Assembly (NCBI RefSeq): GCF_014534645.1
Contig: NZ_JACVQF010000191.1
Span: 1 to 64,000 of the forward strand
Reading direction: 5' to 3'
Source: Streptomyces griseicoloratus
Lineage (GTDB): Bacteria > Actinomycetota > Actinomycetes > Streptomycetales > Streptomycetaceae
Length of the DNA: 64,000 nt
Part shown: piece by piece, positions 9,749 to 19,375 of the stretch
Layout: each line of letters opens with the position of its first letter
How positions within the stretch are numbered: position 1 is the stretch's first letter
Position numbers and translations under genes: made by a program
Notes under the pieces: model-generated
What the model saw: the letters and a program-made list of their open reading frames with translations, nothing else
Told to the model about the DNA's origin: nothing
The model's database searches: none

Positions 9749-9974
9749 GGCTCCAGAGTCTAGGTACGCGGACGGACGCCCCGGTCGGCGGGTGTCCCAG
9801 CACTCCTCGGGCACCGGTCCCGGGGTGTTGTCCGGGCCGAGGGGGCTGGCCGGGCCGGACGCCCAGCGTGCGCAGGTGCGCCGAGAGCGTCTCTCGCAGC
9901 GCGATCGGGCCGGTGGGAGCGGGTGTGGGCGGGGGTCGGGAGTCTTCCCGAAGGCGCGGCGGCGTGGCGGCGAA

Positions 9975-9986
9975 TTGATCGATCAA
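9975..9986. promoter_or_regulatory. Perfect palindrome in the ABC/sufR divergent region
   Basis: TTGATCGATCAA is a perfect 12-base palindrome, AT-rich against its surroundings, about 230 bases upstream of the ATPase start. Possible operator; the regulator is unknown. Confidence 0.35.
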
Positions 9987-10007
9987 AGATCGTTTCCGCA
10001 GGTCAGA

Positions 10008-10021
10008 TTAGGTATACCTAA
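10008..10021. promoter_or_regulatory. Perfect 14-base palindrome upstream of sufR
   Basis: TTAGGTATACCTAA reads the same on both strands. Its outer arms resemble those of DtxR/DmdR iron boxes (TTAGGT...ACCTAA), but the centre is two bases rather than seven, so it is not a normal iron box. Its place between an exporter and the Fe-S regulator makes a metal- or redox-linked operator plausible but unproven. Confidence 0.4.
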
Positions 10022-10057
10022 GTGACGCACGGCACCATCGGGCCGTCCGGACGCGGC

Positions 10058-10094
10058 TTGCCCGGCTTCGAGGAATTACGCAACAATGGCGTTG
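10058..10094 (+). promoter_or_regulatory. sufR promoter with CAAC-N6-GTTG operator
   Basis: TTGCCC (10058-10063), a 17-18 base spacer and AACAAT (10082-10087) form a promoter whose start would fall on the GTG at 10094, giving a leaderless mRNA. CAAC-N6-GTTG (10081-10094) overlaps both the -10 element and the first base of the start codon. From memory, this is the motif reported for SufR in Streptomyces avermitilis, which points to autorepression. Confidence 0.55.
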
Positions 10095-10816
10095 TGAAAA
10101 ACGTCGGCGAGGCACCCCACGAGGAGCTCGCGACCGGGGAGCGCTCCACGCGCAACCGGGTCGCGCGGTCCATCCTGGACCACGGGCCGTCGACCGTCGC
10201 CGAGCTCGCCGAGCGCCTCGGCCTCACCCAGGCCGCCGTCCGCCGGCACCTCGACGCGCTGGTCACCGACAACGTCGTGGAGGCCCGCGACCGCCGGGTC
10301 TACGGCGCGCGCACGCGCGGGCGGCCCGCCAAGGTGTTCGCCCTGACCGACTGCGGCCGGGACGCCTTCGACCAGTCCTACGACAAGCTCGCCGTGGACG
10401 CCCTGCGCTGGATCGCCGAGCGCGAGGGCGGGGAGCAGGCCGTCGCCGCCTTCGCCCGGGCCCGGATCGCCGCCCAGGGCGGCGCGTACCGCAAGGCCGT
10501 CGAGTCCGCGCCCCCGGAGCAGCAGGCGGAAGCGCTGGCCAAGGCCCTGAGTGCGGACGGGTACGCTGCAACCGCGCGGAGCGCACCGGTCGGCGAGCAG
10601 CTCTGCCAGCACCACTGCCCGGTCGCCCATGTCGCCGAACAGTTTCCGCAGCTGTGCGAGGCGGAGACGGAATTTTTCGCCGAGCTGCTCGGTACGCATG
10701 TGCAGCGGCTGGCGACCATCGCCCACGGCGACGGCGTCTGTACGACGTTTATCCCGAAGACTTCCAAGACCACCCACAACGCATCTGCAAGCACGGCCGG
10801 GAGGAACCCCGCATGA
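10094..10816 (+). CDS. sufR: Fe-S cluster-sensing repressor SufR
   Basis: A 240-residue winged-helix regulator of the ArsR/DeoR-like SufR family, which represses the suf operon when it carries an Fe-S cluster. The DNA-binding region is about residues 20-75 ([21 protein letters not shown]). Cluster ligands are likely C171, C175 and C188 (LCQHHCP then PQLCEAE), with C216 as a possible fourth. GTG at 10094 was chosen because relatives begin VKNVGEAP and the promoter places transcription start there; an upstream in-frame GTG at 10022 is less likely. The stop overlaps the sufB ATG (ATGA), coupling regulator and target. Confidence 0.9.
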   Translation: MKNVGEAPHEELATGERSTRNRVARSILDHGPSTVAELAERLGLTQAAVRRHLDALVTDNVVEARDRRVYGARTRGRPAKVFALTDCGRDAFDQSYDKLAVDALRWIAEREGGEQAVAAFARARIAAQGGAYRKAVESAPPEQQAEALAKALSADGYAATARSAPVGEQLCQHHCPVAHVAEQFPQLCEAETEFFAELLGTHVQRLATIAHGDGVCTTFIPKTSKTTHNASASTAGRNPA

Positions 10817-12234
10817 CTCTCCCCACGGAGACTGCCCACCCTGAGCTCGAGGGCCTGGGCAAGTACGAATACGGCTGGGCCGACCGGGACGAGGCCGGTG
10901 CGTCGGCGCGTCGCGGCCTGGACGAGGACGTCGTCCGGGACATCTCCGCGAAGAAGTCCGAGCCGGAGTGGATGACCAAGCTCCGCCTCAAGGGCCTGAA
11001 GCTGTTCGAGAAGAAGCCCATGCCGAACTGGGGCTCGGACCTGTCGGGCATCGACTTCGACAACATCAAGTACTTCGTGCGCTCCACGGAGAAGCAGGCG
11101 GAGTCCTGGGAGGACCTGCCCGAGGACATCAAGAACACGTACGACAAGCTCGGCATCCCCGAGGCGGAGAAGCAGCGCCTCGTGGCCGGTGTCGCGGCCC
11201 AGTACGAGTCGGAGGTCGTCTACCACCAGATCCGCGAGGACCTGGAGGAGCAGGGCGTCATCTTCCTCGACACCGACACCGCGCTGAAGGAGCACCCGGA
11301 GCTCTTCAAGGAGTACTTCGGGACCGTCATCCCGGCCGGTGACAACAAGTTCGCGGCCCTGAACACCGCCGTGTGGTCGGGCGGCTCCTTCATCTACGTG
11401 CCGCCGGGCGTCCACGTGGAGATCCCGCTCCAGGCCTACTTCCGGATCAACACCGAGAACATGGGCCAGTTCGAGCGGACCCTGATCATCGTCGACGAGG
11501 GTGCCTACGTGCACTACGTCGAGGGCTGCACCGCCCCGATCTACAAGTCGGACTCGCTGCACTCCGCGGTCGTCGAGATCATCGTCAAGAAGAACGCCCG
11601 CTGCCGCTACACGACCATCCAGAACTGGTCGAACAACGTCTACAACCTGGTCACCAAGCGCGCCGTGGCCTACGAGGGCGCGACCATGGAGTGGATCGAC
11701 GGCAACATCGGCTCCAAGGTGACGATGAAGTACCCGGCCGTCTACCTGATGGGCGAGCACGCCAAGGGCGAGACCCTGTCCATCGCCTTCGCGGGCGAGG
11801 GGCAGCACCAGGACGCCGGCGCCAAGATGGTCCACATGGCCCCGAACACGTCCTCCAACATCGTCTCCAAGTCGGTGGCGCGCGGCGGCGGCCGTACCTC
11901 CTACCGCGGCCTGATCGAGATCGGCGAGGGCGCCCCGGGCTCGAAGTCCAACGTCCTGTGCGACGCGCTGCTCGTCGACACGATCTCCCGCTCGGACACC
12001 TACCCCTACGTGGACGTCCGCGAGGACGACGTGTCCATGGGCCACGAGGCGACCGTCTCCAAGGTCTCCGAGGACCAGCTCTTCTACCTGATGAGCCGCG
12101 GCCTGAGCGAGGACGAGGCGATGGCGATGATCGTGCGCGGCTTCGTCGAGCCGATCGCCAAGGAACTGCCGATGGAGTACGCGCTCGAACTCAACCGGCT
12201 GATCGAGCTGCAGATGGAAGGCGCGGTCGGCTGA
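10813..12234 (+). CDS. sufB: Fe-S assembly scaffold subunit SufB
   Basis: Core scaffold of the SUF system, which builds Fe-S clusters as a SufB-SufC2-SufD complex. It has 473 residues, as is normal, with no intein insertion. The N-terminal helical region is followed by the right-handed beta-helix (about 150-400) with [22 protein letters not shown], holding the conserved cysteine of the assembly site, and the C-terminal helices [22 protein letters not shown] typical of SufB/SufD. The ATG overlaps the sufR stop. Sixty-one bases separate it from sufD. Confidence 0.97.
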   Translation: MTLPTETAHPELEGLGKYEYGWADRDEAGASARRGLDEDVVRDISAKKSEPEWMTKLRLKGLKLFEKKPMPNWGSDLSGIDFDNIKYFVRSTEKQAESWEDLPEDIKNTYDKLGIPEAEKQRLVAGVAAQYESEVVYHQIREDLEEQGVIFLDTDTALKEHPELFKEYFGTVIPAGDNKFAALNTAVWSGGSFIYVPPGVHVEIPLQAYFRINTENMGQFERTLIIVDEGAYVHYVEGCTAPIYKSDSLHSAVVEIIVKKNARCRYTTIQNWSNNVYNLVTKRAVAYEGATMEWIDGNIGSKVTMKYPAVYLMGEHAKGETLSIAFAGEGQHQDAGAKMVHMAPNTSSNIVSKSVARGGGRTSYRGLIEIGEGAPGSKSNVLCDALLVDTISRSDTYPYVDVREDDVSMGHEATVSKVSEDQLFYLMSRGLSEDEAMAMIVRGFVEPIAKELPMEYALELNRLIELQMEGAVG

Positions 12235-12295
12235 CCCACCCCCGGTCCTGACCGTCCAGCCCCTTACGTAACGGAAAGCGAGCACTACGACAGCC

Positions 12296-13486
12296 ATGGC
12301 TGAGGCTCAGAACATCCCGGTGGGCTCCACCACCGCCGGTGCGATCGCGGTGGCCGCCGAGGCCGACTCGACCGTCGCCACGCGCATGAGCGCGCCCCCG
12401 TCCTTCGACGTGGCGGACTTCCCGGTCCCGCACGGGCGCGAGGAGGAGTGGCGGTTCACCCCGCTGGAGCGGCTGCGCGGCCTGCACGACGGCACGGCCA
12501 CCGCCACCGGCGAGGGCGTCAAGGTCGCCGTCGAGGCCCCCGAGGGCGTCACCGTCGAGACCGTCGGCCGCGACGACGCGCGGCTCGGCAGGGCGGGCAC
12601 CCCGGTGGACCGCGTCGCCGCCCAGGCGTACTCCGCCTTCCAGCAGGCCTCGGTCGTGACCGTGCCGAAGGAGACCGTCCTCACCGAGCCGATCCGCATC
12701 GCGGTGCACGGCGAGGGCGGGGTCGCCTACGGCCACCAGGTCGTCGAGCTGGGTGCCTTCGCCGAGGCCGTCGTGGTCATCGACCACACCGGTGACGCGG
12801 TGCTCGCCGCCAATGTCGACTTCGTCCTCGGCGACGGCGCCAAGCTGACCGTCGTCTCCGTCCAGGACTGGGACGACAAGGCCGTGCACGTGGGCCAGCA
12901 CAACGCCCTCGTCGGCCGCGACGCCTCCTTCAAGTCCGTCGTCGTCACCTTCGGCGGCGACCTGGTCCGGCTGCACCCCCGCGTGACGTACGCCGGTCCC
13001 GGCGGCGAGGCCGAGCTGTACGGCCTGTACTTCACCGACGCCGGCCAGCACCAGGAGCACCGCCTCCTGGTCGACCACAACGTCCCGCACTGCAAGTCGA
13101 ACGTCGCCTACAAGGGCGCGCTCCAGGGCGACGACGCGCACGCGGTCTGGATCGGCGACGTGCTCATCGAGGCCAAGGCCGAGGGCACCGACACCTACGA
13201 GATGAACCGCAACCTGGTGCTGACCGACGGCGCCCGGGTCGACTCGGTCCCCAACCTGGAGATCGAGACCGGCGAGATCGTCGGCGCCGGGCACGCCTCC
13301 GCAACCGGCCGCTTCGACGACGAGCAGCTCTTCTACCTGATGGCGCGCGGCATCCCCGAGATCGACGCCCGCCGTCTGGTGGTCCGCGGCTTCTTCGCGG
13401 AGCTGGTCCAGCAGATCGGCGTCCCCGACATCGAGGAGCGCCTGATCGCCAAGATCGAAGAGGAGCTGGAGGCATCGGTCGCATGA
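12296..13486 (+). CDS. sufD: Fe-S assembly protein SufD
   Basis: Partner of SufB in the SufBCD scaffold complex; needed for iron entry in better-studied systems. It has 396 residues, with a variable N-terminal part, a beta-helix core and the shared C-terminus QLFYLMARGIPEIDARRLVVRGFF, close to that of SufB. A conserved histidine region (QEHRLLVDHNVPHCKSN) matches the family. Its stop overlaps the start of the Rieske gene by four bases, so the two are coupled. Confidence 0.96.
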   Translation: MAEAQNIPVGSTTAGAIAVAAEADSTVATRMSAPPSFDVADFPVPHGREEEWRFTPLERLRGLHDGTATATGEGVKVAVEAPEGVTVETVGRDDARLGRAGTPVDRVAAQAYSAFQQASVVTVPKETVLTEPIRIAVHGEGGVAYGHQVVELGAFAEAVVVIDHTGDAVLAANVDFVLGDGAKLTVVSVQDWDDKAVHVGQHNALVGRDASFKSVVVTFGGDLVRLHPRVTYAGPGGEAELYGLYFTDAGQHQEHRLLVDHNVPHCKSNVAYKGALQGDDAHAVWIGDVLIEAKAEGTDTYEMNRNLVLTDGARVDSVPNLEIETGEIVGAGHASATGRFDDEQLFYLMARGIPEIDARRLVVRGFFAELVQQIGVPDIEERLIAKIEEELEASVA

Positions 13487-13800
13487 CCTTCGTACGCGTC
13501 TGTGGAGTGAGCGAGCTGGAGGAGGACACCCCGAAGCGGGTGGAACTCGACGGCACGCCGATCTCCGTCGTGCAGACGGAGGGCGAGGTCTTCGCGATCC
13601 ACGACATCTGCTCGCACGCGAACGTCTCGCTGTCCGAGGGCGAGGTCGACGACTGCCACATCGAGTGCTGGCTGCACGGCTCGCGCTTCGACCTCCGCTC
13701 CGGAAAGCCCGACAGCCTTCCGGCGACGCGCCCCGTCCCCGTATACCCCGTAAAGATCGAAGGGGACGACGTGCTCGTCTCCCTCACCCAGGAGTCCTGA
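13483..13800 (+). CDS. Rieske [2Fe-2S] ferredoxin-like protein of the suf operon
   Basis: A 105-residue soluble Rieske protein like the small ferredoxins of dioxygenases and NirD. Cluster ligands are C43-x-H45 (DICSHANV) and C62-x2-H65 (ECWLHGS), both intact. It sits between sufD and sufC, as is usual in actinobacterial suf operons, and overlaps sufD by four bases. It probably supplies electrons or serves as an early cluster acceptor; its role in the operon is inferred from position. Confidence 0.92.
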   Translation: MTFVRVCGVSELEEDTPKRVELDGTPISVVQTEGEVFAIHDICSHANVSLSEGEVDDCHIECWLHGSRFDLRSGKPDSLPATRPVPVYPVKIEGDDVLVSLTQES

Positions 13801-13807
13801 GGCACCC

Positions 13808-14568
<761 letters not shown>

Positions 14569-14572
<4 letters not shown>

Positions 14573-15825
14573 CACAGCTGCCGGGCCTCCTCGACACCGA
14601 GGCGATCCGCAAGGACTTCCCGATCCTGGACCGTGTGCTCCACGACGGGAGGAAGCTCGTCTACCTCGACAACGCCGCGACCTCGCAGACCCCGCGCCAG
14701 GTCATCGACGTTCTCGACGAGTACTACGAGCAGCACAACGCCAACGTCCACCGTGGCGTGCACGTCCTCGCCGAGGAGGCCACGGCACTGTACGAGGGCG
14801 CGCGGGACAAGGTCGCGGAGTTCATCAACGCGCCCAGCCGCGACGAGGTGATATTCACCAAGAACGCCTCGGAGTCCCTCAACCTCGTGGCGAACATGCT
14901 GGGCTGGGCCGACGAGCCCTACCGCGTGGACTCCGAGACCGAGATCGTCATCACGGAGATGGAGCACCACTCCAACATCGTGCCGTGGCAGCTGCTGGCG
15001 CAGCGCACGGGCGCGAAGCTGAAGTGGTTCGGCCTCACCGACGACGGCCGTCTCGACCTGTCCGACATCGACGAGATCATCACCGAGAAGACGAAGGTCG
15101 TCTCCTTCGTCCTGGTCTCCAACATCCTGGGCACGCTCAACCCGGTCGAGGCGATCGTGCGCCGCGCCCAGGAGGTCGGTGCCCTGGTGTGCGTCGACGC
15201 CTCCCAGGCCGCGCCGCACATGCCGCTGGACGTCCAGGCCCTCCAGGCCGACTTCGTGGCCTTCACCGGCCACAAGATGTGCGGCCCGACCGGCATCGGC
15301 GTGCTGTGGGGCCGCCAGGAACTGCTGGAGGACCTGCCTCCGTTCCTCGGCGGCGGCGAGATGATCGAGACGGTGTCGATGCACTCGTCGACGTACGCCC
15401 CCGCCCCCCACAAGTTCGAGGCGGGCACGCCCCCGATCGCCCAGGCGGTCGGTCTCGGCGCGGCGATCGACTACCTCAACTCCATCGGCATGGACAAGAT
15501 CCTCGCCCATGAGCACGCGCTCACCGAGTACGCGGTGAAGCGGCTGGCGGAGGTCCCCGACCTGCGGATCATCGGCCCGACCACGGCCGAGGACCGCGGC
15601 GCGGCGATCTCCTTCACCCTCGGGGACATCCACCCGCACGACGTGGGCCAGGTCCTCGACGAGCAGGGCATCGCGGTCCGTGTCGGCCACCACTGCGCGC
15701 GGCCGGTCTGCCTCCGCTACGGAATTCCTGCGACCACGCGAGCGTCGTTCTATCTGTACTCCACGCCGGCCGAGATCGACGCGCTGGTCGACGGCCTGGA
15801 GCACGTACGGAACTTCTTCGGCTGA
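14569..15825 (+). CDS. sufS: Cysteine desulfurase SufS
   Basis: PLP enzyme (group II) that takes sulfur from cysteine and passes it to SufU. It has 418 residues. The PLP lysine is in FTGHKMCGPTGIG near 236 and the active-site cysteine in VGHHCARP near 376. EMEHHSNIVPWQ supplies the histidine stacking on PLP. The start is GTG at 14569, overlapping the sufC stop. The pairing with sufU immediately downstream fits the zinc-dependent SufS-SufU sulfur relay of Gram-positive bacteria. Confidence 0.97.
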
Positions 15826-15841
15826 GAGGCGTGCGGAAAAG

Positions 15842-16309
15842 GTGAAACTGGATTCCATGTACCAGGAAGTCATCCTGGACCACTACAAGAACCCGCACGG
15901 GCGGGGCTTGCGGGATGGCGACGCCGAGGTACACCACGTGAACCCGACGTGCGGCGACGAGATCACCCTCCGAGTGAAGTACGACGGCACGACGATCAGC
16001 GACGTCTCGTACGAGGGGCAGGGCTGCTCCATCAGCCAGGCCTCCGCCTCCGTACTGAACGACCTGCTGGTCGGCAAGGAGCTGGCCGAGGCTCAGAAGA
16101 TCCAGGAGACCTTCCTGGAGCTGATGCAGTCCAAGGGCAGGATCGAGCCCGACGACGCGATGGAGGACGTCCTGGAGGACGCGGTCGCGTTCGCCGGGGT
16201 GTCCAAGTACCCGGCCCGGGTCAAGTGCGCCCTGCTGAGCTGGATGGCCTGGAAGGACGCGACGGCCCAGGCGCTGGACGGCGCCGACGCCGAAAGGAAG
16301 AGCGCATGA
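15842..16309 (+). CDS. sufU: Zinc-dependent sulfurtransferase SufU
   Basis: Accepts persulfide sulfur from SufS and delivers it to the scaffold. It has 155 residues from the GTG at 15842, with an ATG at 15857 as alternative. The zinc ligands are C37 (NPTCGDE), D39, C62 (GQGCSIS) and C129 (VKCALLSW). The 18-20 residue insert that distinguishes SufU from IscU lies before the last cysteine. It begins 16 bases after sufS and overlaps the next start by four bases. Confidence 0.94.
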   Translation: MKLDSMYQEVILDHYKNPHGRGLRDGDAEVHHVNPTCGDEITLRVKYDGTTISDVSYEGQGCSISQASASVLNDLLVGKELAEAQKIQETFLELMQSKGRIEPDDAMEDVLEDAVAFAGVSKYPARVKCALLSWMAWKDATAQALDGADAERKSA

Positions 16310-16638
16310 GCGAGACCGTGGAGACCAAGCCGGCCTCGGAGGAGGAGCTCCGTGAGGCCCTGATGGACGTCGTCGACCCCGAGCTGGGCATCGACGTCGT
16401 CAACCTGGGCCTGATCTACGGCATCCACATCGACGACGCGAACATCGCGACCGTCGACATGACCCTGACGTCGGCGGCCTGCCCGCTGACGGACGTGATC
16501 GAGGACCAGGCCAAGTCCGCCACGGACGGCCTCGTCAGCGAGCTGCGGATCAACTGGGTCTGGATGCCGCCGTGGGGCCCCGACAAGATCACGGACGACG
16601 GCCGCGAGCAGCTCAGGGCGCTCGGCTTCAACGTCTGA
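16306..16638 (+). CDS. sufT: SufT-like DUF59/MIP18 protein
   Basis: A 110-residue MIP18-family protein involved in Fe-S cluster maturation or transfer in other bacteria. It shows the family core EALMDVVDPELGIDVVNLGLIYG (about 18-40), the conserved cysteine in TSAACPLTD (near 61) and the tail VWMPPWGPDKITDDGREQL. It is the last gene of the suf operon, overlapping sufU by ATGA, and is followed 15 bases later by a terminator. Confidence 0.92.
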   Translation: MSETVETKPASEEELREALMDVVDPELGIDVVNLGLIYGIHIDDANIATVDMTLTSAACPLTDVIEDQAKSATDGLVSELRINWVWMPPWGPDKITDDGREQLRALGFNV

Positions 16639-16653
16639 GACCGCACCGGTGCA

Positions 16654-16689
16654 CGGAAACGGCGACGCCTTCGGGCGTCGCCGTTTCCG
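16654..16689 (+). terminator. suf operon terminator
   Basis: A perfect 16-base stem (16654-16669 with 16674-16689) closed by a TTCG tetraloop, directly after the sufT-like gene. Streptomyces terminators often lack a T-run, as here. Confidence 0.9.
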
Positions 16690-16708
16690 CGTTCCCGGGC
16701 GCTGCCGT

Positions 16709-16726
16709 TGTGTACGCTCGTACACA
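16709..16726 (+). promoter_or_regulatory. TetR-type operator overlapping the SMR start codon
   Basis: TGTGTACG-CT-CGTACACA has two perfect eight-base arms around a two-base centre. Its last base is the A of the SMR gene ATG. TACGCT (16713-16718) inside it is a plausible -10 element, which would put transcription start at the ATG. It is the obvious target of the TetR protein encoded directly downstream. Confidence 0.65.
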
Positions 16727-17046
16727 TGGGATACCTGCTGCTGGCCGGAGCCATCGCCGCCGAGGTCGCCGGGACCACCGCCATGAAGTACAGCGACGGC
16801 TTCAGCCGGCTGGGGCCGTCGCTGCTCACCGCCTTCGGCTACCTGGTCTCCTTCGCGCTGCTCGCCCAGACCCTGCGGACCCTCTCCGTCGGTACGGCCT
16901 ACGCCATCTGGTCCGGCGTGGGCACCGCCGCCATCGCCACGATCGGCGTCGCGTTCATGGGGGAGGGGATGACCGTCACCAAGGCCGCGGGCATCGCGCT
17001 GATCATCGTCGGCGTGGTGGTGCTGAACCTGGGCGGCGCGCACTGA
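16726..17046 (+). CDS. Small multidrug resistance (SMR) efflux protein
   Basis: A 106-residue membrane protein with four predicted helices, of the EmrE/QacE family that exports cationic drugs or guanidinium by proton exchange. The essential glutamate is in helix 1 (AIAAEVAGTTAMKYSDGF, near residue 13), and helices 3-4 show the AYAIWSGVGTA and GIALIIVGVVVLN motifs. The ATG at 16726 fits SMR N-termini. There is no ribosome binding site because the operator abuts the start, so the transcript is probably leaderless. Its stop shares a base with the start of the TetR gene. Confidence 0.9.
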   Translation: MGYLLLAGAIAAEVAGTTAMKYSDGFSRLGPSLLTAFGYLVSFALLAQTLRTLSVGTAYAIWSGVGTAAIATIGVAFMGEGMTVTKAAGIALIIVGVVVLNLGGAH

Positions 17047-17615
17047 TGTCACGCCGTTACGACCCGGAGCGGCGGCAGCGGATCATCGACGCGGCGATCC
17101 GGGTCGTCGGCGAGAAGGGCATCGCCGGACTCAGCCACCGCAGCGTCGCGGCCGAGGCCGATGTGCCGCTCGGCTCCACGACGTACCACTTCGCGACCCT
17201 CGACGAACTGCTGGTCGCGGCGCTGCGGCAGGCCAACGAGGGGTTCGCGAAGGTGGTCGCCGCGCATCCCGCCCTGGCGGATCCGCACGCCGACCTGGCC
17301 GGGGAGCTGGCCCGGGTGCTCGGGGAGTGGCTGGGCGGCGACCGCACGGGCGTCGAGCTGGAGTACGAGCTGTACCTCGCCGCCCTGCGCCGCCCCGCCT
17401 TGCGCCCCGTCGCCGCCGAGTGGGCCGAGGGCGTGGCCGACCTGCTCTCCCGCCGCACGGACGCCGTCACGGCACGCGCCCTGGTGGCGCTGATGGACGG
17501 CATCTGCCTCCAGGCACTGCTGACGGACGTGCCGTACGACGAGGGGTATGCACGGGAGGTCCTGGCGCGGGTGATCGGGCGCGAGGCGGGGGCGGACCGC
17601 GGGGGCCGGCGCTAG
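17046..17615 (+). CDS. TetR-family repressor of the SMR gene
   Basis: A 189-residue TetR regulator. The N-terminal helix-turn-helix is at about 10-55 (IIDAAIRVVGEKGIAG, then HRSVAAEADVPLGSTTYHF). The C-terminal ligand domain matches the TetR_C class paired with SMR pumps. It overlaps the SMR stop by one base (TGATG), so the pump and its repressor form a two-gene unit, likely controlled through the palindrome at 16709-16726. Confidence 0.88.
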   Translation: MSRRYDPERRQRIIDAAIRVVGEKGIAGLSHRSVAAEADVPLGSTTYHFATLDELLVAALRQANEGFAKVVAAHPALADPHADLAGELARVLGEWLGGDRTGVELEYELYLAALRRPALRPVAAEWAEGVADLLSRRTDAVTARALVALMDGICLQALLTDVPYDEGYAREVLARVIGREAGADRGGRR

Positions 17616-17966
17616 CGGCGTGCCGCCGGCTGCGTGGCTGCGTGTGCGCTCGGCGTGGGTGCGCGTGTGCCCGGCGTGGGTGCGGGCCGGGGGTGGGTCG
17701 CGGGGCCCGGCGCCGGCGGGGTGCCTCCCCCAGAGGGGGTACCCCCGGCGCCCACCCGTGCCGCCCTGGGGGTACCTCCCAGGCCGTTCAGGCACTGGGG
17801 GAGGCACGACTGCCCGCAGCTAGGGCGTGCCGCTGGGTGCACCCGTGCCGCCCGGGGGGTATCTCCACCCGCACAGGCCGCCGCAGGAACCCCGCCCGCT
17901 CCCGGCAGGTGAGATGCCCTGCCGACCGGTTCGCCCCCGGTGGCCCCGGCCGGTTAAGTTGCCCCC
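17616..17966. repeat. Intergenic GC-rich inverted repeats before dapD
   Basis: No gene is supported in this 351-base stretch. A 13-base inverted repeat (17721-17733 with 17795-17807, GTGCCTCCCCCAG type) encloses smaller GGGGGTACC elements, a composition typical of Streptomyces intergenic repeats. A hairpin CGGCAGG-N8-CCTGCCG lies at 17903-17924. TAAGTT at 17955-17960 is a candidate dapD -10 element. With no ribosome binding site before the dapD ATG at 17967, the dapD mRNA is probably leaderless. Confidence 0.5.
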
Positions 17967-18956
17967 ATGACCGACACGACTGCTCCCCGCACCACCGGCG
18001 CCGTGGCCGCCGGCCTCGCCACGATCGCCGCCGACGGCACCGTCCTCGACACCTGGTACCCGGCCCCCGAACTCTCCGACGCGCCCGGCCCGTCCGGCAC
18101 CGAGCGGCTTTCCGCCGAGCGTGCCGCGGAGCTGCTCGGCGGTGGCGCCACCGCGGCGGTCGGACCGGACACCCGTCGTGGCGTCGAGGTGGTCGCTGTG
18201 CGTACGGTCATCGCCTCGCTCGACGAGAAGCCGGTCGACGCGCACGACGTCTACCTGCGCCTGCACCTGCTCTCCCACCGGCTCGTGAAGCCGCACGGCC
18301 AGAGCCTGGACGGCATCTTCGGCCACCTCGCCAACGTCGCCTGGACCTCGCTCGGCCCGGTCGCCGTCGACGACCTCGAGAAGGTCCGGCTCAACGCCCG
18401 CGCCGAGGGCCTGCACCTCCAGGTGACCTCGATCGACAAGTTCCCGCGCATGACGGACTACGTGGCCCCGAAGGGCGTCCGCATCGCCGACGCCGACCGC
18501 GTCCGCCTCGGGGCGCACCTCGCCGCGGGCACCACCGTCATGCACGAGGGCTTCGTCAACTTCAACGCCGGCACCCTCGGCTCCTCGATGGTCGAGGGCC
18601 GCATCTCGGCGGGCGTGGTCGTCGGCGACGGCTCGGACATCGGCGGCGGCGCGTCCACCATGGGCACGCTGTCCGGCGGCGGCAACGTGATCATCTCCAT
18701 CGGCGAGCGCTGCCTCGTCGGCGCCGAGGCGGGCGTGGGCATCGCGCTCGGCGACGAGTGCGTCGTCGAGGCCGGCCTGTACGTCACCGCCGGCACCCGC
18801 GTGACGATGCCCGACGGCCAGATCGTCAAGGCCCGCGAGCTCTCCGGCGCCTCCAACATCCTCTTCCGCCGCAACTCGGTCACCGGCGCGGTCGAGGCCC
18901 GGCCGAACAACGCGGTGTGGGGCGGCCTGAACGAGATCCTGCACAGCCACAACTGA
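17967..18956 (+). CDS. dapD: 2,3,4,5-tetrahydropyridine-2,6-dicarboxylate N-succinyltransferase
   Basis: Succinylates tetrahydrodipicolinate in the succinylase branch of lysine and diaminopimelate synthesis. It has 329 residues and is the actinobacterial DapD form. The N-terminal domain spans about 1-160, then a left-handed beta-helix of hexapeptide repeats ([20 protein letters not shown], then [17 protein letters not shown], then [13 protein letters not shown]). The C-terminus [13 protein letters not shown] is conserved. A dapA gene lies 1.6 kb downstream on the opposite strand. Confidence 0.95.
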   Translation: MTDTTAPRTTGAVAAGLATIAADGTVLDTWYPAPELSDAPGPSGTERLSAERAAELLGGGATAAVGPDTRRGVEVVAVRTVIASLDEKPVDAHDVYLRLHLLSHRLVKPHGQSLDGIFGHLANVAWTSLGPVAVDDLEKVRLNARAEGLHLQVTSIDKFPRMTDYVAPKGVRIADADRVRLGAHLAAGTTVMHEGFVNFNAGTLGSSMVEGRISAGVVVGDGSDIGGGASTMGTLSGGGNVIISIGERCLVGAEAGVGIALGDECVVEAGLYVTAGTRVTMPDGQIVKARELSGASNILFRRNSVTGAVEARPNNAVWGGLNEILHSHN

Positions 18957-18980
18957 CCGGCACCGTCCGGCTGCGCCCGG

Positions 18981-19023
18981 GTGCCCTCCCGTCGGCCCGT
19001 ACAGGGGTCCGGCGCGAGGGCAC
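18981..19023. terminator. Possible shared terminator between dapD and a convergent small gene
   Basis: GTGCCCTC (18981-18988) pairs with GAGGGCAC (19016-19023), which abuts the stop of the convergent gene. The loop is long (27 bases), so this is weak. Confidence 0.35.
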
Positions 19024-19212
19024 TCAGCGTTTCAGGGCCCGGTACCGCTTCAGGAGGGCGGTGATCCGGGCCTGGTCGGCCGCGCCGTTCAGCTCTGTCA
19101 GCAGGTCGTCGGGGCAGAGCTCGTAGAGGTCGCCCCACCAGCGCCGCCCCCGGTTGTCCCAGATCCGGTAGCCGCCCGGTACGCCCCGGGCCACGTAGCG
19201 TCTTCTGCTCAT
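19024..19212 (-). CDS. Small conserved Streptomyces protein, unknown function
   Basis: A 62-residue basic protein starting MSRRRYVARGVPGG with an aromatic patch IWDNRGRRWWGDLYE and a C-terminal helix. It has no signal peptide or membrane segment. The ATG at 19212 was chosen because the preceding frame has no ribosome binding site and the following codons look conserved in style. It is convergent with dapD. I recognise no family; it could bind nucleic acid given its charge. Confidence 0.6.
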   Translation of the reverse strand: MSRRRYVARGVPGGYRIWDNRGRRWWGDLYELCPDDLLTELNGAADQARITALLKRYRALKR

Positions 19213-19375
19213 CGGCTGGGACGGTAGGCGGCGGATACCGGCCACGCCAAGCGATTAACCGGCCCCCGTCGCGCACGTACGGATGACTCGGCGTGACCTC
19301 GGAGCGGTTCAGGCGGATGAACAGGTGGACGCAGAGTCCGATCAGACACCGATCCGACGAAACGAAGGGCCTGGT

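Noticed and set aside
10008-10021. DmdR1/DtxR iron box
   Set aside because: The arms look right but the centre is two bases instead of seven, so it cannot fit a normal dimer-pair site.
17046-17615. Fusion of the SMR region and TetR in one long open frame from 16572
   Set aside because: The upstream part of that frame is out of frame with sufT and SMR. The TetR ATG at 17046 overlapping the SMR stop is the real start.
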